DNA of 64,000 bases, taken from NCBI GenBank assembly GCA_965229505.1, contig OZ245881.1:2542001-2606000 (forward strand), read 5' to 3'. The number at the start of each line of letters is the position of its first letter. Position 1 is the first letter of the stretch. The stretch is from UBA6059 sp040219045 (GTDB taxonomy: Bacteria > Bacteroidota > Bacteroidia > Cytophagales > Cyclobacteriaceae). The position numbers were made by a program, and so were the translations under genes. The notes under the pieces are model-generated. The model ran no database searches, was not told where the DNA came from, and was given only the letters and a program-made list of their open reading frames with translations. Of the stretch, positions 44,142 through 53,360 are shown in pieces.

Positions 44142-45668
44142 GTGCTATTTTTGGTAAAAGCATTGGCCAAGATTCTCACAGCTGAACAAACCAGGGCTGC
44201 CGATCAGTACACGATTGAGCACGAGCCCATCGCCTCAATCGACCTGATGGAGCGGGCGAGTATCGCTTTCACGGATTGGTTTAAAGATAGATTTGCACCA
44301 GGCCAATCAGTTTTCATTTTTTGTGGGACTGGCAATAATGGTGGAGATGGGCTGGCCATCGCACGACTACTTAAAGCAGACCACTACGAAGTAGAAGCCT
44401 TCGTGGTGGGAGACCCCAAAAAAGGTTCTGAGGATTTTCAGATCAACTACGATCGTTGGACTAAACCTGGAACCCCGATTAAGGTGATCGACTCTGCTGA
44501 CGAGTTGGTTGATGATTTTAGTCCGGATATCATCATCGATGGAATGTTTGGAAGTGGCCTATCCAGACCTTTGACGGGAACATATGCTGAGCTGATAGAA
44601 GTGCTCAACAGCTTAAATTCGATTCGCGTTTCGATCGATATTGCCTCAGGGCTCTACACCGATAGACCGGCCCAGGGAGCCATTTTTCAACCGGATTACA
44701 CCGTATCATTTCAGTTGCCCAAGCTGGCGTTCCTCCTACCGGAAAATGCGGCATATGTGGGTAAGTGGACGACAGTTGATATTGGACTGTCTACCCAATT
44801 TATCCAGGCCGCACCCTCAACCAAGCACTATATGGACAGAGGTTTTGCAAGGGCATTGCTAAAGTCACGAAAGAAGTTTTCGCACAAAGGTGACTTTGGG
44901 AAAGTATTACTCATCGCAGGGAGTAAGGGCAAAATGGGAGCGGCAGTACTATCCGCAAGGGCGTGCTTACGAGCAGGAGCTGGTTTGCTCACAGTGTATG
45001 TGCCGGGTATAGGGCTGGATGTAATGCAATCTTCTATTCCGGAAGCGATGGTCTTGACTGATCCCGATATGGATTGCTTAACAGCACTTCCAAAGGAATT
45101 GGATGCTTTTGACACCATAGCCATTGGACCAGGTATTGGTCAGGATCAACAGACCCTTCAAATGTTGACTGCCCTACTACATGAAATAGAAACACCAATG
45201 GTCATCGACGCTGATGCACTCAACCTTATTAGTGCTAATCCAGAGTTACTACATTCGATCCCAGCGAACTCCATACTCACTCCTCATCCCAAGGAGTTTC
45301 AACGGCTTGGAGGAAATTATTCTGATTCTTTTGAGCGCTTGGAAAAACAACAGCAGTTAGCCGTAAAATACAATTTGAATTTGCTGGTCAAAGGCGCACA
45401 TTCTGCCATAGCTGCGCCGGAAGGAAGCACATATTATAACAGTACCGGCAATCCTGGTATGGCCACTGCGGGTAGCGGGGATGTGCTCACCGGAGTTGTT
45501 ACGGGTCTGCTAGCCCAAGGGTATAATGCACTGGAAGCGTTGCAATTAGGAGTATACCTTCATGGTAGTGCGGGAGACTTGGCGGCAAGCAGATTGGGAC
45601 AACCATCACTCATCGCCTCTGATATTATCGAGGAACTTCCGCAAGCTTTTTCCAGCCTGGCATTATAA
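44142..45668 (+). CDS. nnr: Bifunctional NAD(P)H-hydrate epimerase / ADP-dependent dehydratase
   Basis: 508 residues. Repairs hydrated NADH/NADPH. N-terminal YjeF_N epimerase domain (about 8-215) with ILTAEQTRAADQYTI, FIFCGTGNNGGDGLAIARLL and DGMFGSGLSRPLTG; C-terminal ribokinase-like dehydratase (about 225-500) with GSKGKMGAAVLSARACLRAGAGLLTVY, IGPGIGQ, DADALN, LTPHPKEFQRL, LVKGAHS and GNPGMATAGSGDVLTGVVTGLLAQG. The longest start is GTG 44142, but a TATTTTTG promoter element at 44146 overlaps it, so TTG 44163 (giving M-AKILTAEQ, the common family start) is more likely. Confidence 0.93.
   Translation: MLFLVKALAKILTAEQTRAADQYTIEHEPIASIDLMERASIAFTDWFKDRFAPGQSVFIFCGTGNNGGDGLAIARLLKADHYEVEAFVVGDPKKGSEDFQINYDRWTKPGTPIKVIDSADELVDDFSPDIIIDGMFGSGLSRPLTGTYAELIEVLNSLNSIRVSIDIASGLYTDRPAQGAIFQPDYTVSFQLPKLAFLLPENAAYVGKWTTVDIGLSTQFIQAAPSTKHYMDRGFARALLKSRKKFSHKGDFGKVLLIAGSKGKMGAAVLSARACLRAGAGLLTVYVPGIGLDVMQSSIPEAMVLTDPDMDCLTALPKELDAFDTIAIGPGIGQDQQTLQMLTALLHEIETPMVIDADALNLISANPELLHSIPANSILTPHPKEFQRLGGNYSDSFERLEKQQQLAVKYNLNLLVKGAHSAIAAPEGSTYYNSTGNPGMATAGSGDVLTGVVTGLLAQGYNALEALQLGVYLHGSAGDLAASRLGQPSLIASDIIEELPQAFSSLAL
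44146..44153 (+). promoter_or_regulatory. TAnnTTTG -7 element overlapping the nnr start
   Basis: TATTTTTG is an exact consensus -7 match. It follows the GTG of the longest nnr frame and precedes TTG 44163 by 9 bp, which suggests a very short leader and the later start. Confidence 0.45.
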
Positions 45669-45829
45669 GCGGCACCCTTTTTGTTATTGGGATATTAATA
45701 TTTGGAAAAACTTGAAGTGGCGGCTTAACGAAAGAATCACACAAAAATTTCATAACAAAGGTCGAACCAGGGTATTTTTTTTCCGTTATTTGTATTAATT
45801 TATGTAACAAGTATAGTTGCCAGACTGAT

Positions 45830-46213
45830 TTGAAACCTGTTTCCTACATATTGTCCCTTTTGATACTGCTCTCCATCACATGGAGTGCGTCTGGACAAGA
45901 TCAGTCTTCTAGCAACCTCCAGGCTGAAAACCCCATTCTTCAGCAAGCCTCCATCGATATCAAAAATCAGATTGAGGTTTATCCTAATCCAGCTGTCGAA
46001 TTTCTAATCGTAGAAATTCAAAATTCAGATTTGGTAGATACGGAATTCGAAATGCACAGCCTCATCGGAAATCAGGTCACCATTGATCCTGAGGAGATCG
46101 GCTACAACCTTTACCGAATCCCCGTGAAAAATTTTGCTACTGGATACTATTTCCTCGTAGTGAAAGATGAGATCTCACGCTACAAAAAAGCCTTTAAGTT
46201 CTTGAAGAAGTAA
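45830..46213 (+). CDS. Small secreted protein consisting of a T9SS type A sorting domain
   Basis: 127 residues from TTG 45830. A signal peptide (SYILSLLILLSITWSASGQ) and a linker of about 25 residues lead straight into a Por secretion-type sorting domain (about 48-127): IEVYPNPAVEFLIVEI, then the strands around MHSLIGNQVTI, and FATGYYFLVVKDEISRYKKAFKFLKK. In normal T9SS cargo this domain trails a large functional part; here nothing else is present. The end KAFKFLKK is basic like the usual KxxKxx tail. A structural, decoy or regulatory role of the secretion system is possible; none is known to me. Confidence 0.8.
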   Translation: MKPVSYILSLLILLSITWSASGQDQSSSNLQAENPILQQASIDIKNQIEVYPNPAVEFLIVEIQNSDLVDTEFEMHSLIGNQVTIDPEEIGYNLYRIPVKNFATGYYFLVVKDEISRYKKAFKFLKK

Positions 46214-46363
46214 AGCTTACTCTCTTTCGCGGCAGCCTATCTGATTCGTGACGACCATCTAAGTTTCTTACCAGATCAAGTTTCTAGTGCTATTAGCTCG
46301 GAGTTTATTCAACAATGCATGGTGGATCATTTTCAATTATCAATCATGCATTGTCAATTCTTA

Positions 46364-49309
46364 TTACTGCTGAGACACCCCGTAGTGCTTTCTGAAAATC
46401 TGCTGATACTCAGTCGCCTTCTCCGTTTCACCCACGCTATTAAATGCCCTGGAGAGCTCATTCAGTGAAATGAGGTTACGCTGAATTTGGTAGGTGTCAT
46501 TGATGTTGTTCTCAAAGAGGTAAGTCAGCATCTCATCAGCTCGGGCACTGGTGACTTCCGCTATTTGATTCGCCAACTCCTCTTCCCCAACTCTCAGAAG
46601 CATTCCTACCTGCTGTACGGTGAAATGATCAAATCGGATAGACTCATCTGGAATCAACTCGATACACTTAAGGAGCGCCTCTCTAGCCTCGCTGTATCGA
46701 TTTTCAGCCATTAGCTCAGTTGCCAGGGTGTTGAATGTAGCACGGTGGTTGAGGACAAAGTTTCTGTAGTCTTCAGAATAGTAGACATTAGGGTTATCAA
46801 GCTCTCTCCAGTAGAAGTTGTTCATTAAGTTGTCATACATGATGTCGGCATTGACAAGCAATTGAGAAGGGTCAGGATTTTCGATGGGTAGTAATCTATA
46901 AGCTGTGCCTTCCTGTACCACATATCTGCGCAGATCAACATTTACTCCGGCAAGTGAGGTGTTATTAAAATAGATTGGGCGCTCCCAGTTGTTGGAGGCA
47001 ATAAAGTCGATGATCGCCAGATCCTTCTTTTCCAGGCCGCTACCCTTAATGTTCCAGGACATCCTGCTGGTCATTAAATCCCTCATATCATTTGGTATGA
47101 TTCCTTTGCTCAGAACATCTGCTGTGTCGACGGCCATAAACATTGACTTAGCAGGAACAGAATTGTAGCTGCTGATGCTCGTGGGTACGCGAAGTGCCGG
47201 GTGATTATCTTTCAGCAGTTTGAGGTACTGCTTCACGTTGATGGCACCTTTGACGCTAGGGTTCTCGACCACCGGTAGGTAGTCATTAGGTCCTCCCTGG
47301 ATATAGTCCTCCAGGCTCAGTGTAAAGGGTAGCGGGTCAGACTCATACGCCTGACGGGTCATCTGCTCGATGTACCAGTCGGTGTTGAAGTAGCTCAATA
47401 CAACTACGCGTACGTCAGTACGGAAGCCTTCGACCTCCTGAGCATACCATAATGGGAATGTGTCATTATCACCACCCGTGAAGATGATGGCATTAGGTGC
47501 GCAGCTAGCAAGGAAGTTCTTAGCAGAATCAACAGAGAAATATCGGTCAGAGCGATCATGATCATCCCAGTTCTCTACCGCCATGATGACTGGTGCAGAA
47601 AGACAAAGTACCGTTGCGATGGCTGGCGCTGCAGCACCCTTCATCGCTTTTTTAAGCAAGTCATAAAATGCCAGTACAGCAAAACCTATCCAGAAGGCAA
47701 ATGCATAATAAGAGCCGGCATAGATATAGTCCCTTTCACGAGGCTCTACGGGTGGTGAATTAAGGTAGAGTACCAGGGCGGCTCCTGTCAAGAAAAAGAG
47801 CAACGCCACTACCGCAAAATTCTTTCCGTCTTTTCGATACTGGTAAAACAGTCCTATGATACCTAGAAGTAGCGGGATCATGAAATAGTTATTGCGCCCT
47901 TTGTTTTCAGCTAGTTCGCTGGGTACTTCTTTGAAAGCATCATTGATGCTCATCCAGTCGGCATTCTGAATATCCGACTCTCTGCCTGCAAAATTCCACA
48001 GGAAGTAGCGCATGTACATATGACCAAGCTGATGCTTGAACATAAAGCTGAGGTTATCGATAAAAGTTGGTTTTTCACCCTGCTTCAGCCCTGTGATTTC
48101 GCGATAGCGCTGCACATGACTCCCCGCAGAGCTATACATCCTGGGTAGGATGGTTGTGTGCTGAGGGTCATAGACATAGTCGACCTTGTAGTCGGTGATT
48201 TCGTACTCATCATCACCCTTGCGTAGTATTGGTTCACCTTTCTTTTGCTCTACGATCTGAGCGGTATAGTACTGGCCATGCACCAATGGTCGAGACCCGT
48301 ACTGCTCACGTTTCAGGTATGAAACGAAGCTCAGCGCGTTCTCCGGATTATTCTCATCGATTGGAGGATTATAGGCAGAGCGGATGAGTACAATAGAGTA
48401 GGCAGAGTAGCCGATTAAGATAAAAGCGAAAGAAAGCATCACGGTGTTCTGCCATACCATGCCCTTGAGCTGGGTGTAGTAGACACCATAGGCCACCACG
48501 CCAAGAAAGAGGATGGCGAATGTCGCAGCACCAGAGCCAAAGGGCATGCCAAGGCTGTTGACAAAGAACACCTCAAATGATCCCGCAATACTTGGCAAGC
48601 CAGGGATCACGCCATACATGATCACTAGGATGATAGCGCCACTGGCGAGCATTGTGGTAACAATACCCTTGGTAGAGATCTGCTCACGATACTTGTAAAG
48701 AACGATCAAGCCCAGGGCAGGGATAGCGACAAGGTTCAACAAGTGTACGCCGATAGAGAGGCCCATCATGAAGGCGATCAGCACCATCCATTTGTTGCGA
48801 TCAGCTTCATCTTCGATATTTTCCCATTTCAATATGGCCCAAACCACGAAAGCGGTAAAGAAGGAAGACATGGCATATACCTCAGCCTCTACAGCCGAAA
48901 ACCAGAATGAATCCGAGAAAGTATAGGCCAAAGCTGCCACGCTACCTGCTCCCATAATGGCCAATGTGTCTGCGCCACTGAGCGTTTCAGAGAAGAGTTT
49001 CTTAGCAAGGTGAGTAACCGACCAAAAGAGGAATAGTATGGTAAAGGCACTGCTCAGCACGCTGACCATGTTGATCATGAAAGCGACTTGCTCGGTATTA
49101 TTCAATGCCAGAAAGGAGAAAAGCCTCCCGATCAACAAGAATAATGGCGCACCGGGAGGGTGAGGTACTTCGAGCTTATAGGATACGGCGATGAACTCCC
49201 CACAATCCCAGAAGCTGGCGGTAGGTTCTACGGTTAGGAAATAGACCACAGCAGAAATGAGGAACATAATCCACCCCGTTATGACATTTACCTTTCTGTA
49301 ATCCTGCAT
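46364..49309 (-). CDS. DUF2723 membrane protein (GT117-type, TMEM260-like) copy A
   Basis: 981 residues. The N-terminal half has about ten or more transmembrane helices; the second helix is followed by TVEPTASFWDCGEFIAVSYKLEVPHPPGAPLFLL (split here by the membrane edge), which carries the conserved acidic pair D35/E38. The C-terminal half is soluble, with GGDNDTFPLWYAQEVEGFRTDVRVV and a final TPR-like helical part (about 880-981). DUF2723 is related to eukaryotic TMEM260, a protein O-mannosyltransferase, and to GT-C enzymes using lipid-linked sugars, so a role in periplasmic protein O-glycosylation is likely but not proven. A paralogue lies 109 bp upstream on the same strand. Confidence 0.88.
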   Translation of the reverse strand: MQDYRKVNVITGWIMFLISAVVYFLTVEPTASFWDCGEFIAVSYKLEVPHPPGAPLFLLIGRLFSFLALNNTEQVAFMINMVSVLSSAFTILFLFWSVTHLAKKLFSETLSGADTLAIMGAGSVAALAYTFSDSFWFSAVEAEVYAMSSFFTAFVVWAILKWENIEDEADRNKWMVLIAFMMGLSIGVHLLNLVAIPALGLIVLYKYREQISTKGIVTTMLASGAIILVIMYGVIPGLPSIAGSFEVFFVNSLGMPFGSGAATFAILFLGVVAYGVYYTQLKGMVWQNTVMLSFAFILIGYSAYSIVLIRSAYNPPIDENNPENALSFVSYLKREQYGSRPLVHGQYYTAQIVEQKKGEPILRKGDDEYEITDYKVDYVYDPQHTTILPRMYSSAGSHVQRYREITGLKQGEKPTFIDNLSFMFKHQLGHMYMRYFLWNFAGRESDIQNADWMSINDAFKEVPSELAENKGRNNYFMIPLLLGIIGLFYQYRKDGKNFAVVALLFFLTGAALVLYLNSPPVEPRERDYIYAGSYYAFAFWIGFAVLAFYDLLKKAMKGAAAPAIATVLCLSAPVIMAVENWDDHDRSDRYFSVDSAKNFLASCAPNAIIFTGGDNDTFPLWYAQEVEGFRTDVRVVVLSYFNTDWYIEQMTRQAYESDPLPFTLSLEDYIQGGPNDYLPVVENPSVKGAINVKQYLKLLKDNHPALRVPTSISSYNSVPAKSMFMAVDTADVLSKGIIPNDMRDLMTSRMSWNIKGSGLEKKDLAIIDFIASNNWERPIYFNNTSLAGVNVDLRRYVVQEGTAYRLLPIENPDPSQLLVNADIMYDNLMNNFYWRELDNPNVYYSEDYRNFVLNHRATFNTLATELMAENRYSEAREALLKCIELIPDESIRFDHFTVQQVGMLLRVGEEELANQIAEVTSARADEMLTYLFENNINDTYQIQRNLISLNELSRAFNSVGETEKATEYQQIFRKHYGVSQQ

Positions 49310-49418
49310 TTAACCTGTTTTTAGTTCTGAAGTACATCGGACGGATACTCGTCACGATGCTGATAAGTTGCACGCGAAATTAGTAAGAATCAACAAATTA
49401 CTGGCTTGAATCAGCCAT

Positions 49419-52346
49419 TTATCCAGCCTTGGAAAGCGCCGCGATTTGACGGTCGAGCACGGCTTTGTACCTACCGGAATGTTCCCGTTCTCCGTGACGT
49501 GTCATGATTTGGGCGCAGTAGTTGATCATGGTAAGCTCCCGTCGTATTTCTTGAGCATACTTTTGATGGTCGGATAGATAGTAATTGATATCATGATCTG
49601 CTCGCTTTACCAGCGTATCCGTGATATGCAGCGCCTTATCTTTTTCGCCCATCATGGCCAGTAGATCGCTCGTCTGCACAGCCGAGAAATCATACGGAAT
49701 GGTATCATCAGGAATTAAGTACAGGCTATTCTCCAAAACAGCAAGTGCTTTTGACTTGTCACCTTCCTCAATCAATGTAGCCGCCAGTCGATTGAAGGCA
49801 ATGCGAGGATTAATCAGTTGGGCTTGGTAGTAGTCACTATAATAGATGCTACTGTCATTGAGCCCTCTCCACTGAAACTTCTCCATCATGTTAGTGTACA
49901 TCACCTTAGTATCTACCGGAATGTTGTCAGGGTCAGGATTGACGATAGGCAGTAGACGATAAGTCAGCCCTTCCTGCACCACATAAGGTTTCAGGTTAAA
50001 ATTGATATTGGACAGCCCCGTATGGGTGAAGTAAATAGGTCGCTTCCAGTTGTTGGTGGCGATCATGTCAAGGAGCATCAGGTCCGCTTTCTGCAAGCCA
50101 TTGCCTTTGATTTCAAATACCATGCGATTGCTTTTTAGGTGTTGCATAGTATCGGGGATGATGCTTTTCTCATCAGTGGCACCAATATTCAGGAAGACTT
50201 TTTTGGTAGGAATGGACATATACTCCTGTCCACTTCCTGCAGTGATCGTCAGACCTTTGTGCTTTTGTCGGACAAGTTTCAGGTACTGATTGAGATTAAT
50301 AGCATCGCCTTTCACGCCAGGGTTGTCCACGACGGGGACATAATCGATGAGACCGCCCCGTCGATACAACTCATTGTCGATAGAGAAGGGTAGCGGCTCA
50401 GACTCATAAGAGATGCGCAACATCTGATCGATGTACCACTCCGTATTGAATAGCGTGGTGACAATCACCCGCACATCCGTCCGATAGCCCTCTACATCCT
50501 GCGCGTACCAAAGCGGATAGGTGTCATTATCACCACCGGTAATCAGGATGGCATTTTCCTTGCAGGAAGCAAGATGATTAATCGCCGAGTCAGTCGAGTA
50601 GTACCGTCCGGATCGATCATGATCATCCCAGTTTTCAAGGACAAGTATCACAGGCACTGAGAGCCCTGTGACCCCTGCTACCGCTACCGCAATAATCGGC
50701 TGCCTGACAATTCTACTGATGGCGTCTTTGACCAGCAAAGCTCCAAAGCCGATGGTCAATGCAAAAGCATAAAAACTCCCAACATAGATGTAGTCACGCT
50801 CACGTGGTTCTGTAGGCGGGGCATTAACATAAACCACCAAACTGATCCCCGTGATTACAAACAGGATTAAGACCGGCAGAAACGCTTGAGGAGATTTTTT
50901 AGCCAGGTAGACCGCTCCGAGTAGTCCGAAGACAAGCGGCAGCATCCAGTAGTTGTTCCTGCCTTTGTTTTGCGCTAGCGAGTAGGGAAGACCTTCATTT
51001 TCTGCCATTGGAGAGAGCCAGCCTGCTCCTTGCACATCTGACTCCCTACCGGAAAAATTCCACAAGAAGTACCGCAGATATTGAAATCCTACCTGATGAT
51101 TCCAAAAATAGGAGATGTGATCTGTCAGCGTGGGTTGTGCACCTACCGGAAGACCGGAGATTTGCCGGTAGGCCTGCTGATGGTCAGGTCTGGAGCTGTA
51201 CATGCGCGGAAAAACAGTGAGATCTTCCTTGGCATATTGGTAAGCGGGCATGACGTCAGCCAGTTCGTAGCGCTCGTTAGTCTTACGATAGATCTTGTTG
51301 CCGACTTGCTCACCGACCACCTTGGCATCAAAATGCTCACCATAGGCCAAAGGTCGCGTGCCATACTGCAGCATATCCAGATAGAAAATGAAGTTGGGCA
51401 GGTTCTGCGGGTTGTTCATGTCGATCAGCGGATCCTTGGCTGACCTTATCAGAATGAGACTGTACGAACTATAGCCAATGCTCAAAAAGCAGACGGCAAG
51501 AAGTATTGTGTTAAGGTGTACTTTGAATCGCGCCTGAGTTTGCGATAGCAGATAAATCATCCCGCCAATGATGACCGCCGCACCGACGATAGCCCCAGAA
51601 GAGAAGGGCAGCTCAAGACTGTTGACAAAAAACATCTCAAGCTGCGCAATCAGGCTGATGATGCCTACCCTCAGGCCATACATAGTAAAAAGGATCAGTC
51701 CACCTCCGGCAATCAACGCGACTGCCAGCCCACCGAGGGAGTATTTGAATCTCTTGAAATAGTACACCAAGGCTATGGATGGCAATGTCAGTAGACTTAA
51801 GGGATGCACGGCGATCGACAAGCCGATGAGGTAGGCAATGAAGATCAGCCAGCGATTGGCCTGGGCCTCATCTTCTATTTTCTCCCATTTCAGGATCGCC
51901 CAGAAGGAAATCGACATGAAAAAGAGCGAAAGTGCATAGACCTCAGCTTCTACTGCTGAAAACCAGAAAGTGTCGGTGAAAGCAAATGACAAAGCGCTAA
52001 TCAATCCGATGATCAATTGTGAAGTAGTGTTTTGGGTCACCTTGCTAGCCATCATTACGACTGTCCAGTACATAAACATGATCGTGGCAGCACTACTCAG
52101 GACACTGAGGAAATTGACGGCTAGCGCAATCGAAGACTGATCAACGGCGAAGAGACTGAAGAGCCGCCCGAGCAAAAGAAAAACCGGCGGGCCTGGGGGA
52201 TGCGGTATTTGCAGTTTGTACGCCGCAGCTATGAATTCGCTACAGTCCCAAAAACTAGCCGTCGGCTCAACCGTGAGACCATAAACTATTGCACAAATTA
52301 TGAACAGGCCAAAGCCAGTCACTTGATGAATTCTTGATGTAGCCAT
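49419..52346 (-). CDS. DUF2723 membrane protein (GT117-type, TMEM260-like) copy B
   Basis: 975 residues with the same architecture as the downstream copy. The signature TVEPTASFWDCSEFIAAAYKLQIPHPPG is kept, with the acidic pair D34/E37 and Ser in place of Gly. GGDNDTYPLWYAQDVEGYRTDVRVI and YINAPPTEPRERDYIY-like (here VNAPPTEPRERDYIYVG) segments match copy A. The two are tandem duplicates that have diverged over the whole length. The C-terminal TPR-like part ends KAVLDRQIAALSKAG. Each may glycosylate different acceptor proteins, or they may form a heteromer (inference). The long repeat-filled region lies upstream. Confidence 0.88.
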   Translation of the reverse strand: MATSRIHQVTGFGLFIICAIVYGLTVEPTASFWDCSEFIAAAYKLQIPHPPGPPVFLLLGRLFSLFAVDQSSIALAVNFLSVLSSAATIMFMYWTVVMMASKVTQNTTSQLIIGLISALSFAFTDTFWFSAVEAEVYALSLFFMSISFWAILKWEKIEDEAQANRWLIFIAYLIGLSIAVHPLSLLTLPSIALVYYFKRFKYSLGGLAVALIAGGGLILFTMYGLRVGIISLIAQLEMFFVNSLELPFSSGAIVGAAVIIGGMIYLLSQTQARFKVHLNTILLAVCFLSIGYSSYSLILIRSAKDPLIDMNNPQNLPNFIFYLDMLQYGTRPLAYGEHFDAKVVGEQVGNKIYRKTNERYELADVMPAYQYAKEDLTVFPRMYSSRPDHQQAYRQISGLPVGAQPTLTDHISYFWNHQVGFQYLRYFLWNFSGRESDVQGAGWLSPMAENEGLPYSLAQNKGRNNYWMLPLVFGLLGAVYLAKKSPQAFLPVLILFVITGISLVVYVNAPPTEPRERDYIYVGSFYAFALTIGFGALLVKDAISRIVRQPIIAVAVAGVTGLSVPVILVLENWDDHDRSGRYYSTDSAINHLASCKENAILITGGDNDTYPLWYAQDVEGYRTDVRVIVTTLFNTEWYIDQMLRISYESEPLPFSIDNELYRRGGLIDYVPVVDNPGVKGDAINLNQYLKLVRQKHKGLTITAGSGQEYMSIPTKKVFLNIGATDEKSIIPDTMQHLKSNRMVFEIKGNGLQKADLMLLDMIATNNWKRPIYFTHTGLSNINFNLKPYVVQEGLTYRLLPIVNPDPDNIPVDTKVMYTNMMEKFQWRGLNDSSIYYSDYYQAQLINPRIAFNRLAATLIEEGDKSKALAVLENSLYLIPDDTIPYDFSAVQTSDLLAMMGEKDKALHITDTLVKRADHDINYYLSDHQKYAQEIRRELTMINYCAQIMTRHGEREHSGRYKAVLDRQIAALSKAG

Positions 52347-52434
52347 AAGATGAGTTTTGAGAACCCATCAAAAATAATTTTGTGTGAGGCCATCTCCAGA
52401 TTCAGTGACATCTTTTGACAATAGAGTTAAGATA

Positions 52435-52642
52435 ACCTGAGTTCGATGTAAGAGTAAAGAGAAAATGCCATCAATCCCATCCCTGGAGGGGTTGGGGGTG
52501 GGTTTTGAGAAATCATTTTCTCTTTATGTCAATTTTGATTCAAAAATGACAATTTGATTATTGACCCACCTCTTGCTCCTCTCTAAAGGAGACTATTCGT
52601 GCCATTTTTGAATAAAAATTGACTCTCTTATATCGAACTGAC
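52435..52642. mobile_element. MITE-like element with nested inverted repeats and 9-bp flanking direct repeats
   Basis: GTTAAGATA occurs just before (52426-52434) and just after (52643-52651), like a target-site duplication. The ends are an inverted repeat GTTCGATGTAAGAG (52441-52454) and CTCTTATATCGAAC (52625-52638), 13 of 14 paired. Inside are two further stems: AAAGAGAAAATG (52456-52467) with its exact complement (52514-52525), and a 20-bp arm (52529-52548) with its complement at 52603-52622, 19 of 20 paired. The transcript or single strand would fold into a three-way junction. No coding capacity. Confidence 0.65.
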
Positions 52643-52651
52643 GTTAAGATA

Positions 52652-52677
52652 AGATCCCAGCCTCGGCTGGCAGGCCT
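52652..52677 (+). repeat. Palindromic dispersed repeat, left copy
   Basis: A 26-bp unit whose core CCAGCC-TC-GGCTGG is a perfect hairpin. The same unit occurs in inverse orientation at 53286-53311 with about 23 of 26 matches, so the two copies could pair across 0.6 kb. Confidence 0.6.
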
Positions 52678-52713
52678 ATTGGATGACTCTCAGCCTTAAT
52701 CCCCCACGCCCTC

Positions 52714-53017
52714 GTCACATCGAGCGCAAGTTGAGATGTCTCCTAACTCTGGCACACGGAGGGCTCTCGGTCAAACATTCATTAAAGGACTTACTCAAAC
52801 TATTCGTCACTGCGAGCTTTTCAATAGGAAATGCGCGGCAGTCTTAAGCTTCTTTTGACACCTTGAAGACTAAGCTCCCATACCCATGTCACATCGAGCG
52901 CCAGCCGAGATGTCTCCTAACTCTGGCACAGACTGCTCTTGGTCAAACATTCATTAAAGGACTTTCTCAAACTATACGTCCCTGCGAGCATTTCGTCAAG
53001 AAATACGCGGCAGTCTT
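52714..53017. repeat. Tandem duplication of a 172-174 bp non-coding unit
   Basis: Part 1 (GTCACATCGAGCG ... AGATGTCTCCTAACTCTGGCACA) starts at 52714 and again at 52888. Part 2 (AAACTAT-CGTC-CTGCGAGC ... GCGGCAGTCTTA) starts at 52797 and again at 52969. The spacing between parts (TCAAACATTCATTAAAGGACT) is shared, so the whole unit is duplicated in tandem. Each part is itself a partial palindrome similar to the CGTCATTGCGAG and CATCGAG dispersed repeats common in Bacteroidota. Confidence 0.7.
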
Positions 53018-53285
53018 AGAATCAATATAGTGGAACACAAATTGGAACATTTCTCGCATAACCGTCCGTCGGTGCACCACGCTCAAAGCTGAGAAAGTCC
53101 CGTCATGGCGATCAAAAAAACTGCGTGAAGTATAGGATGCCTCCGGCATGACTGTTCCGGGGATTTTGATGCATCATCTAACCTATCCTATGTAAGTCCA
53201 GCGCTAAAAGTAATGATGTAGACCCGCTAGCTGATTTCCAATCATCCATTTTCAACTATAATCTATCTTCCGCAACTCATCGCGT

Positions 53286-53311
53286 AGACCTGCCAGCCGA
53301 GGCTGGGATTT
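53286..53311 (-). repeat. Palindromic dispersed repeat, right copy
   Basis: Inverse copy of the 26-bp unit at 52652-52677, with the same hairpin core GCCAGCCGAGGCTGG. Confidence 0.6.
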
Positions 53312-53360
53312 GATACATATAGCAGGACTTTCACCACCCCAACTAACCCCAAGCCCAAAC

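Noticed and set aside
46311..46353. Inverted repeat CAATGCATG...CATGCATTG downstream of the DUF2723 gene
   Set aside because: Short arms with an A/T-rich loop and no T-run on the relevant strand; too weak to call a terminator.
52967..53149. 60-codon minus-strand frame in the repeat-rich region
   Set aside because: It spans the edge of a non-coding repeat, has no conserved pattern and no upstream signal; the region looks non-coding.
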